NCBI RefSeq assembly: GCF_002105155.1
Contig: NW_019029028.1
Location: 186,001 to 250,000 of the forward strand
DNA: 64,000 nt
DNA from: Lobosporangium transversale
Lineage: Eukaryota; Mortierellomycota; Mortierellomycetes; Mortierellales; Mortierellaceae
Reading direction: 5' to 3'
A model generated the notes under the pieces. That model saw only the letters and a list, made by a program, of their open reading frames with translations. It had not been told where the DNA came from and made no database searches. Positions 33,380-45,881 of this stretch are shown here, piece by piece. Numbering within the stretch: the first letter of the stretch is position 1; the number at the start of each line of letters is the position of its first letter. A program made the translations under genes and the position numbers.

Positions 33380-36300
33380 TGATAGGAATATTCCAATTCT
33401 TCTTTCAAAATCGTCATTCTCGGTCTGAGTGAACCTTGCAAAGATATTCAAGCGCTCCTGCGATCTGCCCGCTATAAGAACAGGGTCGTTTATTTAAAAG
33501 GAACTCCGTTGGTACGACAAGGATCTCTTTATCTGTCATACTTTTATCTCATTCAGAGCCCTGTACTGAACGGTATATTTCTAATTTTAATGAACTGTAT
33601 AGGAGAGCAAGGATTTAGAGAGAATCCAAGCGAGATATGCAGAGGGAATCTTTATTATCGCTGACCGCAATTCCACATATTCGCCACAAGAGGAAGATCG
33701 CCATAACACACTATCGACGTTAGCGTTCCGTAATGTCAGCGAGGCAGGCATCTACACATATAATCTTCTCCCAGAAACAGAAATGTACCAGAAGATCGCT
33801 GCGACTCAAGTTGTTTGTGCTGACGAGCTGCGTCAGGTTCTATTGGCATTCAATTGTTTGCAACAGGCATCTGCTACGCTGGTCCTGAATATGTTGCATC
33901 AACATCGCCCCTCTGAAACTGTCGGAGAAGCTTGGGAGGCCGAGTACGATGATAGTCTTGGAAATGAGTTTTATTTTATTTCTTCTCTGAACCCCATCTT
34001 TGATGGAAAACCCTTTGGATTCGTGTCTTGGGTATGTTTACCACAATCATCGGTCTATCACTTTATGACAAGAACGACCCGTCTCAACACGTCCTAGTTA
34101 ACTAATCCTTTTATATATCTCTCTCTCTGCTGCCCTTGTTCTATTTTCGATAGTTTTTGTACCGTCGCTTTCAAGTCATCTTGTTTGGAGTTCGTATTCT
34201 ATTGCAATCAGGGGAATACCACACTGCCTTGAATCCAGGAAAAGACTACATCTTTCAACATAACGAGCAATGTATATTCATTGCGCAGAACCCAACTGAT
34301 CTAGATGAAATTAACGCGCTCACTGAACAGTATCTGGAGAGATTCCTTCAACACCTTTATGACAGTCAGGAAGACTTTGACTATCATGCAAAAAACTTTT
34401 CAAAGGCTCTCCTGACACTCTCACCTACAAAATGCCCCTCGCGAAAGCATAAAAAAGCAAGGTCATCACAGCGTGGTACCAACAATGACATCAACCCTTA
34501 CAGCCGAACTACCGGATTTTGTTCGCATCATTCTGCCGCACCCACCATCAACCATGAGGATGATGAGATTGATGTGGTTCCTGAAGTCAGCTTCGTGTCT
34601 GGGGATGAAGGTGGCGCAGACCAAGGCTCCAATGAGTCAGCGTCATCTCAGCCTGCTAAACGCCATCTATTGCCTCACTACAGTCGCAGTGATAGGAACC
34701 CCAATACAAAGTCCAGAGCAGAACGAGAGTACCAAAAGGAGCTTGCAAAGATAGGCTTTCAGGATTCTGAATCCAATAACCTACGCATTGATTATCCACC
34801 AGCCCCTTTCCCTGGCGCCAAGGTACCGCTTTGTATCTTAGTCGACACTCGGAATGGAGGCGGCCGGACTCTGAAAGATATGAAGATTAGCAGCTGGGAT
34901 GATCTCTTGAAACGGAAAGAGAAAGCACGACAGATTGAACTCAATCAGAGGGCGGGACTTGAGCCTGGAATGGCCTCTTCTGCTGCGTTAGGTGATAAAA
35001 AGAGTAATAGGCTGAGCCAGAGCCCTTCAAACCCCAATACGGAGCCAGGTCACATCCTCATCTGTTCTCCAAACTATGATATCTTCCGACTGATCTGCAC
35101 ATTAAGGTCTTCCCATTTGAGAAAGCTACAGGATGTAGTCGTTCTTTGCTCGCGTAAACCCAATGACCAAGAGTTCAGGGCGCTGAAATGCTTCCCTCGA
35201 CTATATTTCTTGATTGTAAGTTTCACTTTTGAGATCCAGCTGGACTAAGCTCAACGGACGTATGTCATTTCATAAATTAACATCGTATAATATAATATTT
35301 CCTACAGGGCGACTGTCTCTCCCGGGAGGATCTTGAGCGAGGAGGGATTACAAAGTCAAGCAAGTATCTGTTCTTGAGGCATCCGCAGAACGCTGGTGTA
35401 GATGGATCCTTCTTTGACAGTGTCGCTGTCATTAATAGGATCTTGGTGCAACAGATCTTTTCTGATGCTGAAAATGCAAGAACGGGCTGCCATGAGAGTA
35501 GTGAGGCTCACCATTCACATTCATCGCCGTCGGTGATGAATGGTCATTATGACCTATATGATCCAGCCAAGAGCATGTCCTTGAGGATGCCTCCATCTAC
35601 CAAGAAACTGTCGCGTCAAGTCTTGAACGAGGGACCACAGTGTGTGTATGAGCTAGTAGAAGAACGTTCTGTTGAATTCCTCGAGCTTCGCAATACTGAG
35701 ACCAGTATTAAACGTAGTAACCACTACACTGCAGGATCTCAAGCACTAGGACTAGGTTCTAATTATTATGAGCCCTCACAACAGCAACAACATGGTCCAC
35801 GGAAAAAACTTCTCTCGGAGAAAGACTTTTATCATAATGCAATATATGCCTCTGGAGGTGTACTGGTCGGCGGACTTTTGGACCATGTCCTTTACCAGCT
35901 TTATTCGAACCCCAGTATCCTACAATTGATCAAATTACTCTGCGGTATCCGGACCAAGGCTGATGTGAAACGAGATTTCCATCTATTCAAGCAATTTGGT
36001 GCCGGATGTTACCTTCAATGTATTCCTGTTCCTGAGGAATTTGCTGTTCAAACCATGAAACCTAATAGAGATCATGACAACAGCCGATCATCATCATCGC
36101 CAAGCGCATCAGCCAGCTCAAACGATAGTGAAAGCAGTAGTGATGCCGACAATGATGACGATGGCGAACATGTTGACGATAAACACGATGATGCTGCAGA
36201 GGAGGAAGAAGACTCAAAGGAGTCGAGCAAGAACAAAAGCGGAAGCCATAGCAGTGACAGCAAAAAGAATAACAAAAAGAAAAAGAAGCTTCGTTCATCC

Positions 36301-36633
36301 TTATCAAAGGTTGCATCGATGGGCAAGCAAAAGGTCTCGAAACTGTTCCATTCGCATCATCACCACAGTAATCACAGTGATAGCAGCGTCAATTTTGATG
36401 CAGATTACATGAAGAAGAATCGCCACAAGAACTTCTTGCGTCTGTATGAGCACTTTGCATTGGATCGTGGGATCATTCCCATTGGTCTACTGCGACTGCA
36501 GGGAGATGATCCCAAGACAGTCTATCTGGGCATTGGAGGTAGTTCAAGGTGTTATGCGATTACGAACCCGCTGCTGGACACGGTTTTGTTGGATACTGAT
36601 CAGGTCTTTGTGCTGACTCGAGAAAGTCTCTGA
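31075..36633 (+). CDS. Slo-type (RCK-domain) potassium channel
   Basis: Eleven exons: 31075-31421, 31599-31655, 31783-31987, 32128-32503, 32637-32784, 32918-33075, 33163-33275, 33386-33511, 33603-34031, 34154-35215, 35308-36633. They give 1448 residues. Predicted helices S1-S6 lie at about 200-425, with the selectivity filter T-V-G-Y-G-D at 387-392. S4 is poor in Arg. A first RCK domain (about 435-650) begins H-K-F-M-I-I-S-G. A second contains H-I-L-I-C-S-P-N-Y-D, V-V-L-C-S-R-K-P and later Y-Q-L-Y-S-N-P, as in animal BK channels. A long disordered linker with acidic and His-rich runs (about 1260-1370) follows, then a conserved end (G-I-I-P-I-G-L-L-R). I see no Asp-rich calcium bowl of the Slo1 kind. 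Intron 2 has a GC donor (31656). The exon 3 end is uncertain: 31984 is also in phase. Confidence 0.88.
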
Positions 36634-36659
36634 AATAAAATATTTTTAATACACGTTTT

Positions 36660-36660
<1 letters not shown>

Positions 36661-36694
<34 letters not shown>
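36661..36694. repeat. TAA trinucleotide microsatellite
   Basis: About 11 units of ata/taa lie 28 bases after the channel stop codon, in its 3' flank. The whole gap to the next ATG is only 177 bases. Confidence 0.9.
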
Positions 36695-36695
<1 letters not shown>

Positions 36696-36810
36696 TTTCA
36701 TTTTCATGCCTCACCATTGGATTCCAGTTTCTCCACCTCTATTTTAAAACTGAGGTTCCAGCAGGCCATTGTTGCAGAATTCGACGACGATTGTTCAACA
36801 AGTGCATCAC

Positions 36811-39037
36811 ATGAGAGGGAGTTATGAAAGTCCATTCTTACAAAGAGATCGTCGCTCAAGTCATGAGATGTTTGACCTTACCTCGGGACGGATGTCAAAC
36901 CTAGATGAGCAGGAAGATTCAGCCACAGAGAGTATGGCAGAAACAACTGGTGAAGCAAAGGATGGATATGAAGTCAAGGTCAATAGAGACCATATTGATA
37001 GCGACCTGAACAAGTACAATAGACCAGAGCTTGAGCCATATTCAGTATCAAACCATTGCTTGAATGTTCAGGATGAATACGAGAGTTCATTGAACGCCGA
37101 TGTCGAAGAGGACGAAGGAACTGAAGAGGAGGAGGAGGATGAGGAAGAAGAAGGATACGAAGGAGAAGAAGAAAAGGAGGAGGAGGATGTGGATGAAGAG
37201 GATGCGCCGATCATAAATGGACTTCTCAAATCGATTTACGCACAAAAAAACCGGCTATCGGCGTCTGCCAATGACTTGGTGTTCGATAGCGATTGCGACT
37301 CTCATTATCAGCATACCTCTAAGGGTCATGGATATGAAAGCAATCGAGATGAACTCTATGACATTACTCATGGGTCTGAAAAGGAGGAGAAAAAACTTGA
37401 AGATCATCAAAAGGCATTGGATCAACGTCGCGGAGAATCCCTGAATCGACTCACTTCAGCCTGGAATGAAATCTTTGAGCGATATGGGAAGGAAACTGAG
37501 GATATGTCAACGGATGATGAAATTGACTTATCAACAGGGGAACTGATTGTTGACAATGGAGTCCTGAGATCGAAAAACATAACACTCTTTGGATCATTGA
37601 CGACCCTTGGTAAAGAAATTAAACAATCAAAAAAGAGTGTCCTTAACGAGATAAACGACGTCAGACAACAGCTACAACAACAACACTATCGACGTCCCAA
37701 AATTTTGAATAATGAGAACCGTGTATGTCCCTCCTCTACGTCTCCTGAACACCCTCTCCAAACCAGTGAGGCGGAAGGACAAGAAGGCAATGGGGTTAGA
37801 GCAGACTTTAACTGGAGCACCGATGATGATGTCAACGATCCAACGTATGCGCCTCCATCTAAACCGTCTAAAAGGACATCAATTCTATTGAAGCCTTCGT
37901 TGGATAGGAAATCACCAGATCGTCATCATCAACGACAGCGCGAATACTCTAGTAGAGCCCGTTCAACAAAGCGGAGGTCGTCCATAGAACCGAGTTGTGG
38001 TTTTGATGAGGAGAATGAGGAAGATTTAGACGGTCAGGAGGAAGATGAATTGGTGTTGAAGAAGGATAACGCTGAGGAAGAGAATATACTCTTACTGTAT
38101 CGCGGAGTCGAATCGGAATCAGACCATCAGACTGCTGTGAATGAAGGCGAGGACAAGGATAATGTATACTGGTTAATATATCAGGGGAATTCAGAGGATG
38201 AAGAGGAAAGCTATGAGGATGACAAAGGAGATAGACATACTGGTCAGTACACCAATGGCTGTGCCGATATTGGCTATGATGCTGTCCATGTTGAAGAGTA
38301 TACGGATGAAGAAAGTAGGTCCTGGCTGCACAACTCTTACGAATCATTGGTTGAGGGGGAGGAGAAAAAGAAAGCTGCCCAGGATAGCAACTACAGTATA
38401 AAGGATGCAGTTTGGCTACAGGATGACACCGTTTCCGACAGGAGAATTGTGGTAGGACATGATGATGAAGAATCCAGGTTTTGGTCCCAAGGCCCAACTA
38501 CAACTGAGATCAATAATAATAAAAATGACAAGCATAGACTTTGGCTGCTGCAGTCTAGACATAAGTACGAAGCAGACGACGGAGACCTAGACTCAGACAA
38601 GGAGAATCGATATCAAAGATCACGATTTCGAACCTTGGATATAGAAGATGATGGACTTGATGATTCCAAGAGTTGGTTCGCGTCTCCTTCATGGAAAAAG
38701 CTGACCATACCGGATGCCTACCTTTTGGATACAGACTCCGAGCATGGGAAAAGCCCCCTGACAAAGAACAAGGAAGAAGACGATGATGATGATGATGGCT
38801 CTGAATCTGAGCCAAGATTCCAACCACAGTTATTCCCGAAAGGAAGTATGTGTCAATCCTCCTCTTGTCCACTCTCAGAACCACTGCCACTAAGGCCAAG
38901 ATGGAGACATTCAAAGATGATACCACAAGCAAGGATCTTGGCAAATGCATTAATTTCCAAGCGGTCTTTAGCAGACACAACTGCTGCTGATACCGCTGTT
39001 ACCACCATTACTACAGTTACTACCACCGCTTCTACTA

Positions 39038-39073
<36 letters not shown>

Positions 39074-39315
39074 CTGCTATTTCTGGTACTGCTTCTAATA
39101 TTGCAAATCGCAAACCAAGGATGGATGTCTCTTCATCATCTTTCAAGAGAACGTTTGAGTCAGCATATATATCCTCATTCCCTGAAATAGGGCCCAGACT
39201 GCTGTTCGCTTCGCACCCAACAGAACCGTCGCCATCCAAACGGAGACGGGCAGATATGATGGATTTCAGTGTGTCGATGGAACGCTCTCCAACGGGAGAA
39301 AAGTATTTTGTATAA
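36811..39315 (+). CDS. Acidic disordered protein with a Scm3/HJURP-like motif, candidate CENP-A chaperone
   Basis: A single exon of 834 residues from the first ATG at 36811. The frame is open a little further upstream (36769) without an ATG, so a 5' exon cannot be excluded. Residues about 211-265 read A-W-N-E-I-F-E-R-Y-G, then D-D-E-I-D-L-S-T-G-E-L-I-V-D-N-G-V-L-R. This closely resembles the D-x-V-D-L-x-T-G-E-I-V-x-D-N-G-H block next to the CENP-A-binding helix of fungal Scm3. Scm3 delivers centromeric histone H3. Most of the rest is low complexity: a Glu/Asp run (about 110-150), many acidic stretches, and a Thr/Ala run (about 725-770). A final basic S-K-R-R-R-like segment could be nuclear targeting. 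The motif is clear, but the rest offers no support, so function is inference. Confidence 0.65.
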
Positions 39316-41718
39316 TAACATCGCAGGCCTTTTATCATGATTGCAAACACGAATAGAATTAAATAGCCTGTCCGTCCATCAGAAGATGCTATCTGTCCTT
39401 ACTCTATCACTTTGAGCTATTGACGGCAGGGTGTAGTACGACACACTTAATTTTTGGATTAGGGAGGGGAGAAAAGAAAAATGTATCAAGGATATGGCAA
39501 TGGAGATGGGATTTTGCAGAGCGTCTGGCCCAAGATCATCCTGCCAATATGTATAACAGCTGACAATTATGAAAGACGAACACTGCTTATTGCTTAATAT
39601 GTTTAATACGTTTAATATGTTCAGTAATAAAAATATTCTAGACCGAAAGATCTTCAAAAAAAAAAAAAAAAAAAAAAAAAAAGCACCAGTATCCCTTTTG
39701 CTGTGCAATGATACTCTGTAAGACATTCCTATTAGAGAAATCCAAAGTTGATGTTGTATTGAAGAGTGCCAAGTCTTTTTTTTTCTTTTTTTTCTTTTTA
39801 GTTGTCATCGTCCAAAAGCATTATGGAGCGAAATTGGTGGAATGCGTTTAGAACAATAAAGCTTTGAATTATAAAGTACCTGGGATGAATATACTTCAAA
39901 TTGCACTTTGCGGATCAAGTCTATTCTTAAAGCCCAAATAATCCATTGTAGATTAGCTTGTTCTTGAGCAGCCTTGTTTTACGACGAGAATGACATCTTT
40001 AATAAATTCCAGGACTAAGGGGAAGAGCGCAGTGCTAAAGAAAAAAAAGCACTGCGGAGCTATGCCCATGACTATCTAGGCCAATCAAGAGAAATGTTGA
40101 CTTGCATTTATAGATACGGATGAATGGAAGAATGATGTTGACATAAAACGCCATTGTCATTGTAAAGCTCGTTGCTTTTTTTTTTTTTTTTTTTTTTTTT
40201 TTTCATTACAAGTAGACGAACCTCTTGTAGTGGTAATAGCCGGGCTATCTATTGATTGGGAGATATTCTGACTTGACTCAAAAACTGCATATCTTTGCCT
40301 TTTTGTTACCGATAAAGATCAGTAGCTGTCTTTATTATATAATAAAATACTGGAAATATATATGAATCCTTGTAATCATCATTATCTTTTTTTTTTTTTT
40401 TTTTTTTTTTTTTGGACGGCAAAAGCTGATCCCGGACTGAGTTGCTAGAAAATGCTTCCTATGAAGGAAGAAAGATTTTCTTAGTAAGCGACATGTAAGG
40501 AGCGGAGCAGATGAATATATAAATATTATATATATATTATCTTTTTTATAGATTAAGAAGGACTCGAAGATCTGAGGTACATTGGGTACTGAACGGCTTG
40601 TGTGTACTGAAAAGATTGAATTGCGAATGTACAAAAGTGTGTAGCGAAAGGAGAGAGACCCCTGTCACTTCAGTGACATTAGTCAACGAGGCAATCCAAA
40701 CGCAATGCAAAACAAAACAAAGCGATGCAAGTTATTGATGCTAAATGAACCTCTTCCTTTTTCTTCTCTCTTATCCTCCTTCTTCCTGGCGACAAGTAGC
40801 CTTTATTCAGTGTTGAAGACTCTTTGTTTTCATCCAAAAGCTCCGGATATCAGCAAAAAAAAATGTCCAGAACACGTCGCGACTTGATGCACAATAGCAC
40901 GGTAGGTACAATTTACTGTGCACCATCTGCATAAAATGATGGGATAATGTTTCCGACTAATAAATCAATATATTATGGCCAAAGTGACATCGTTTTCCAA
41001 GACTCAACAGCAGGAAGTACCAACAGCTGCATTTAGGTTGACCATTCTGCGCTGACATGTTGTGCCACCGTGCGGAACAACCAGTTGTGCAACTGTCAGA
41101 CAGGAGAGATGACCAGAATTGCCATTTTCGACAATTCCACATATACTTTTGGTGATGTAAACACACCCTCTTTTTTTTTTTTCATTCTTCGGCCTATACT
41201 TTTGCCATTTGCCATTTGCCATTTAACATTTATCAATCCATTCATTACTTTATCCTATCTTCTTTTGGGATCATGTGCCCTTTCCTGCACCATTCTTCTA
41301 CGGGTCAAAACACCTTCCACATTTGTTGGACGCGATTCTTCTCATTTTCTTAATGGAGACTCAATATACATCTCGCTCCAGAATGATTTTTTTTATTTTT
41401 TATTTTTTATTTTTTGCAGTGATTGTCTGCGCATTGCGCTGATATCGCAAATCCTCAGTCAAAGAGGAAGCGAGGAGATTATTCTCTCTCCTTTTTTTAT
41501 TAGTAGATCAACATCAGAATAAATATTTGCTTGTTTAATAGAATGACAGGGTTATGAAGAAAAAAAAATTTTTTTTCTGAGTTAATGAATTATCGGCCTC
41601 CGTAATTCCGAAAGGACATTTATTGGCCAAAAAAAACTTTTTTGGAAATTCATATGTCTATTCTATCTGTGTATTTTTGTCCATGTTTGTCCATGTTTGT
41701 CCATGAGGACATTAAACA

Positions 41719-41754
<36 letters not shown>

Positions 41755-42522
41755 GGTCTTTACTCTCTTCACCCTCCGTCTCTCTTTTTTTTATCCTTCT
41801 CTTTGTCTCCCTTCTTACTCCTTTCCTTGCATTCATTCAGCAGCCAGCTTACCCATCCTCCCTCCAGTCTTGTAAATTTCATCTCTCTGTCTCTTTCTCT
41901 GTATTACAATATCTTTTGATCCAACAGGTGAGAACTTACTTTGCGCACCATTGCTTCTTCTGCTTCGCCCTTTCCAGTAGCCAAGGCGCACCAGCAAATA
42001 GAAGCGTCTCTTCTTCCTTCCCTATTTTTACCATCTGTCCATTTTTACTCTTTCACTCTCATTCGAACCTGTCGATCTATGCATCCTACCTCGATTGTCT
42101 CTATTCACACGGCCCATCTGTTTATTTGCATGTGCTCGGATCTGAATATCAGCTAACGCGTTCTGTTTACTTGTTTACTACTTTACTACCTACCAACATC
42201 CTTTGTAAACACTCTCACCAACAAACTTGATCTTTTGATACCGTCTAAGGCTTCTACTTCATAATACAATCCATAAACAGCACAAGCATCATTTTCAAAC
42301 TCCTTACACATAGCGATTTCTCACATTCCAATCGTCTCTCACTCTCTGCTCTGCTATAATTATCAAACTGCTTTCTCTTCGGTCATACTTTATTCAAATA
42401 GTTCTGCTCTCCGCCCACTGTTTCATCCTCTTCTACGCGATCATTCACCATATTTGCCCATTTTCGCTTAATACGCTTCGCTACCATAGCCAATTGGCTG
42501 CCGCTGCCGCAAGCGCCGCATC
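39316..42522. other. Large intergenic region, no supported gene
   Basis: These 3.2 kb have many open frames but none with recognisable protein or splice structure. Features seen: long A/T runs at about 39657-39681, 40178-40203, 40388-40413 and 41724-41753. Small tandem repeats gccattt x3 (41204-41224) and tttgtccatg x3 (41676-41705) also occur. From about 41755 to 42520 the DNA is a very long C/T-rich tract that probably forms the promoter and leader of the next gene. Confidence 0.5.
41676..41705. repeat. Three tandem copies of a 10-bp unit
   Basis: The unit tttgtccatg is repeated three times without change, about 20 bases before a long T-run. Confidence 0.9.
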
Positions 42523-45492
42523 ATGACGACGCTAGTTGTTTCTGACCAGAGACAGTTACAAACTGTTCCCACTTCTGTCTCTGTCTCTTCTTCTTCTCCG
42601 GAACATTCTTCATCCAAGCAAGCAACTACACGGCAGACACAGACTGTAGCTTCAGCGTACATGCCAACGGCTATTATTCCGACCACACCCCATACTCCCA
42701 TCGACTCAACAGGCTTGGTCGACTCCTCTGCCTCTTCTTCTCCAACATCTTCCTCCTCTTCCTCCTCTTCCTCATTTTCATCCTCCATCGGTTCAGAACT
42801 TCCAAACACTGTGACTCTCAGCTTTTGTTCGCAGTTCTTTCATAATCAAAAACAGTCTCTACACAAGTATCTGTTAAAATTCTATGGATATCTAGGCCAG
42901 TATGTCGAAAACAATCCTACTGTCCTTCTTGTCCTCCGGTACGCAATCGCCTCCATCCACGCCTTCATCGTCTATCTCTTATCTGTCATCCTCTCACTAG
43001 CCCAACTAATTGTGATCACTGCTACAATTGAGAACCTGGGCTGGATTCAGACCTACAGGCCCTTCATGCGTGAATGGGATAAATACTTTCCAGGATTCGT
43101 GTTTCCTGCTCTGGATATCGAATCTGAAAGCGAAGACGATCCTCCTGAAGGGTCAGTGAATAACCCCATTATTCACAAAGACGCGCGATACTGGGCCTCG
43201 AAACGCAAGTTGAAGGAGTGTAATGATCATGTTGATAATAGTTACCATTTTGAAGAATCAAAGAAACGGATGACTATCAAGCAATCAATGAATTCGACAC
43301 TTCGCCGACGACCTGCCAAATTTCAGCAAGGGATTCCTTCACTCTGGACTGCAGAAGAAGCTGAAACATCCAATGGCATAGAAGTGGAGAGCGACCACAC
43401 AAAAGGACAAGATCAAAGTCCGAAATCTGAGGATACTGAAAGCCATCTTAGTGGAATCAGCTATGCCACAACCAGGACATCTTCAGGACATCTGAAACCT
43501 AAGCACGTCACCTTTAACGAGGAGGTCTTGATTTTTGATCGCAAGCAACCAAACCAATCCTTTGCTAAAGCTGCGTCGCCAATGGCACCAGTCGATCGTC
43601 ATGATGGCTCTACAACCCATATCTCCAGGACTCTACCAGCTACTGAGGCGCATGTTACACGCACAGGACTAGTCAAAGATATGGATCCATTTATAACCTC
43701 AATATCCGCAAAACCAACTCCTGTGTCCCTCGACACTATGGCCCAGGACGAAGCAGAATACCAGCGTAGGACTGCATCTGAAGATACCAACGACTCGGGT
43801 AACACATCCCCAACCTTCCAGCCAGATATCGAACATACTTCAACCTCGCTCGCCCCATCAATTATCTCGCCAATCAGCTCCGACTCTCCCTATCCTTCAT
43901 ATGCCACACTTGCTAGCCGTGTTGTCTCGAGTGCGACCGGGGACATAACTAACTTGAGGCGTGCAAGCTCCGTTCCCCTCAAGATCGGATCTTTCTTTCA
44001 CCGCCACAACCATCAGAATGGGTCTCAAAAGAATACATCACGACGTACCGCGACATCCCTAGAGTCAGATGCAATGGCTCGAAACTCGAACATGCCAGTA
44101 TCTCAGCTATTGCAACCAAATAATCAATCCAACGGGCCTGATGTGCTTTCGGTTGAGACAGCAGAATCCCAACGAGAAGCCCTGCCTCCCAGGTCTCGAC
44201 CTAAGCGCTCATTCTCTCTCGGATTGAGTCGACATCCTCATCTAAGCAAGCAAAGTAATACCGCAGGAATGGGAGGCAGCAGTAATGACAAGCACAATAA
44301 CTTTATGTATCGGATAGCTCACCCTCAGCGTTACAAGCGGGAGATGGAGCAACATCTGTCACAGCAGGAGAAACAACGGCTCTTGACTTTGGCGCAGCTT
44401 CAGCACAGAGAGGTTTTGGAAGGCGGAAACGCAGCGACCAGCTCAGAAGCTCCAATAGGCACGAGAACTGAGGATGCTGTATTGTGTGGCAATGTATGCT
44501 ATTATGCGACTTCGGCAGAATATGTCGAAGGAATTGGTGCACCAAACTCTGTGATCTCAACCTCGGTAGGCATAGCATTTCCAAAGAAGCTTCAGCCCAA
44601 AAAGGGAAGGGGTAAAACCATATCCCTACGTCCTATTAATGTCTCTGGCCGCAGTCTTGCAACTAAAGATGCCCGGTATAGCTACAAGCCTCTGTTTAGA
44701 CCAGACGATACGTCGCAGTCCATATCTTCCTTGATTCAGCCATCCAAAGAGGTATCTACTGTTGCATCAACGAATGGAACCGAAAGGGTAGATGGCTGTG
44801 CCAAGATACCTGACCTCTCCTCCTCATCTACCGCAAACACTCACCGTCCCTCGCCTCTTATCCGGACAATCTCCATCAATTCCCGCAGTTATACCAACTT
44901 TACGACCTTTAGCTTCCCCACACCCCCTCCGGCGCAGCAACTAGCTATAAAGACTCCCACCAGTTTAGCTCTATGTCCTATGATCACTAGTCAAGGCTCT
45001 GCGATCGAGCACACAACATTCGCAGCATTTGGGTTTCCATCTCCTAGCCCGTCTCCCATCAATTCTGCACCAGCTTCACCTCGCCACTCCATTAGTTCAA
45101 TGCCATTGGACATTTCTAATCGGATTCAGGCTAGAAGTGGATTTTATAGCGGTGATACGCGACAGGATCTGAATATGAATGACAATACACTGTACTTGCA
45201 TAGTCAGGACCTGGACCAATACGATGGTGATCCTATCCAGCCGCAGCTCCAGGAAGGATCCCAGAAGAAGTATCTCAACGATGCTCTGAGAGACATGAAT
45301 TTCATTGAAGAATCTTTGCCGCAGACTTGGGTCGATGCTGGTAATAAGTATGCAGATGTTACCACGACTGATTTGGGCAGCCAAAATATGCAGTTGTCAA
45401 AAGACCATAATGGAAACACAGCCGAGAAACATCACCACATCTTGAGCTTCTTGCAAAAGTTGAGCATCAAGAAGATGAAGAAAAGGCGTTAG
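42523..45492 (+). CDS. Uncharacterised Ser/Thr-rich protein with a hydrophobic hairpin and a PP1-docking-like motif
   Basis: A single exon of 989 residues that I do not recognise. After a Ser-rich head (1-90), residues about 130-172 are strongly hydrophobic and could form a membrane hairpin or two helices. They are flanked by Q-Y-V-E-N-N-P and by R-P-F-M-R-E-W-D-K-Y-F-P. An acidic E-S-E-S-E-D-D segment follows. The remaining 800 residues are disordered and rich in Ser, Thr, Pro and His. Residues 327-331 are K-H-V-T-F followed by N-E-E-V, a good match to the R/K-x-V-x-F docking motif for protein phosphatase 1. A basic K-K-M-K-K-R-R ends the chain. A membrane-anchored regulatory or scaffold protein is plausible but unproven. 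The start follows an unusually long C/T-rich leader. Confidence 0.8.
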   Translation: MTTLVVSDQRQLQTVPTSVSVSSSSPEHSSSKQATTRQTQTVASAYMPTAIIPTTPHTPIDSTGLVDSSASSSPTSSSSSSSSSFSSSIGSELPNTVTLSFCSQFFHNQKQSLHKYLLKFYGYLGQYVENNPTVLLVLRYAIASIHAFIVYLLSVILSLAQLIVITATIENLGWIQTYRPFMREWDKYFPGFVFPALDIESESEDDPPEGSVNNPIIHKDARYWASKRKLKECNDHVDNSYHFEESKKRMTIKQSMNSTLRRRPAKFQQGIPSLWTAEEAETSNGIEVESDHTKGQDQSPKSEDTESHLSGISYATTRTSSGHLKPKHVTFNEEVLIFDRKQPNQSFAKAASPMAPVDRHDGSTTHISRTLPATEAHVTRTGLVKDMDPFITSISAKPTPVSLDTMAQDEAEYQRRTASEDTNDSGNTSPTFQPDIEHTSTSLAPSIISPISSDSPYPSYATLASRVVSSATGDITNLRRASSVPLKIGSFFHRHNHQNGSQKNTSRRTATSLESDAMARNSNMPVSQLLQPNNQSNGPDVLSVETAESQREALPPRSRPKRSFSLGLSRHPHLSKQSNTAGMGGSSNDKHNNFMYRIAHPQRYKREMEQHLSQQEKQRLLTLAQLQHREVLEGGNAATSSEAPIGTRTEDAVLCGNVCYYATSAEYVEGIGAPNSVISTSVGIAFPKKLQPKKGRGKTISLRPINVSGRSLATKDARYSYKPLFRPDDTSQSISSLIQPSKEVSTVASTNGTERVDGCAKIPDLSSSSTANTHRPSPLIRTISINSRSYTNFTTFSFPTPPPAQQLAIKTPTSLALCPMITSQGSAIEHTTFAAFGFPSPSPSPINSAPASPRHSISSMPLDISNRIQARSGFYSGDTRQDLNMNDNTLYLHSQDLDQYDGDPIQPQLQEGSQKKYLNDALRDMNFIEESLPQTWVDAGNKYADVTTTDLGSQNMQLSKDHNGNTAEKHHHILSFLQKLSIKKMKKRR

Positions 45493-45845
45493 CTGTCATA
45501 CAGCCAAGCGAACTTTTCTCGGGATCCTTGTACATATATTTCCTCAACTCGTATTTATCTGTTCTGTATTTATTCCCTCTTCAATAGATTAGGTTTATTT
45601 TTTCTTTCTTTTTTTTTTTTTTTTTTTTTTTTTTTTAGGATAGTAAGAATAGAATTATTAGAACAAGCAATCGCAATTGCTTTCAGCAAGATGCTGGACA
45701 TCTGACGCGAAGGATATCCATTCGTGCATAAAAAAAAAACTCATTTCCATACTTATCCACTTTTTTGGGGGAACAATAAATTAAAGGTAGTATTTAGTCC
45801 AATGATTTTCACTCGTGCATTTTTTTCAGCAGTGCATCAAAGCCC

Positions 45846-45881
<36 letters not shown>

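Noticed and set aside
40335-40634. 99-codon minus-strand frame
   Set aside because: Low-complexity Lys and Tyr from A/T runs, without any supporting feature.
41697-42230. 177-codon plus-strand frame
   Set aside because: It begins in a T-run and is made of C/T-rich leader sequence; no domain or splice context.
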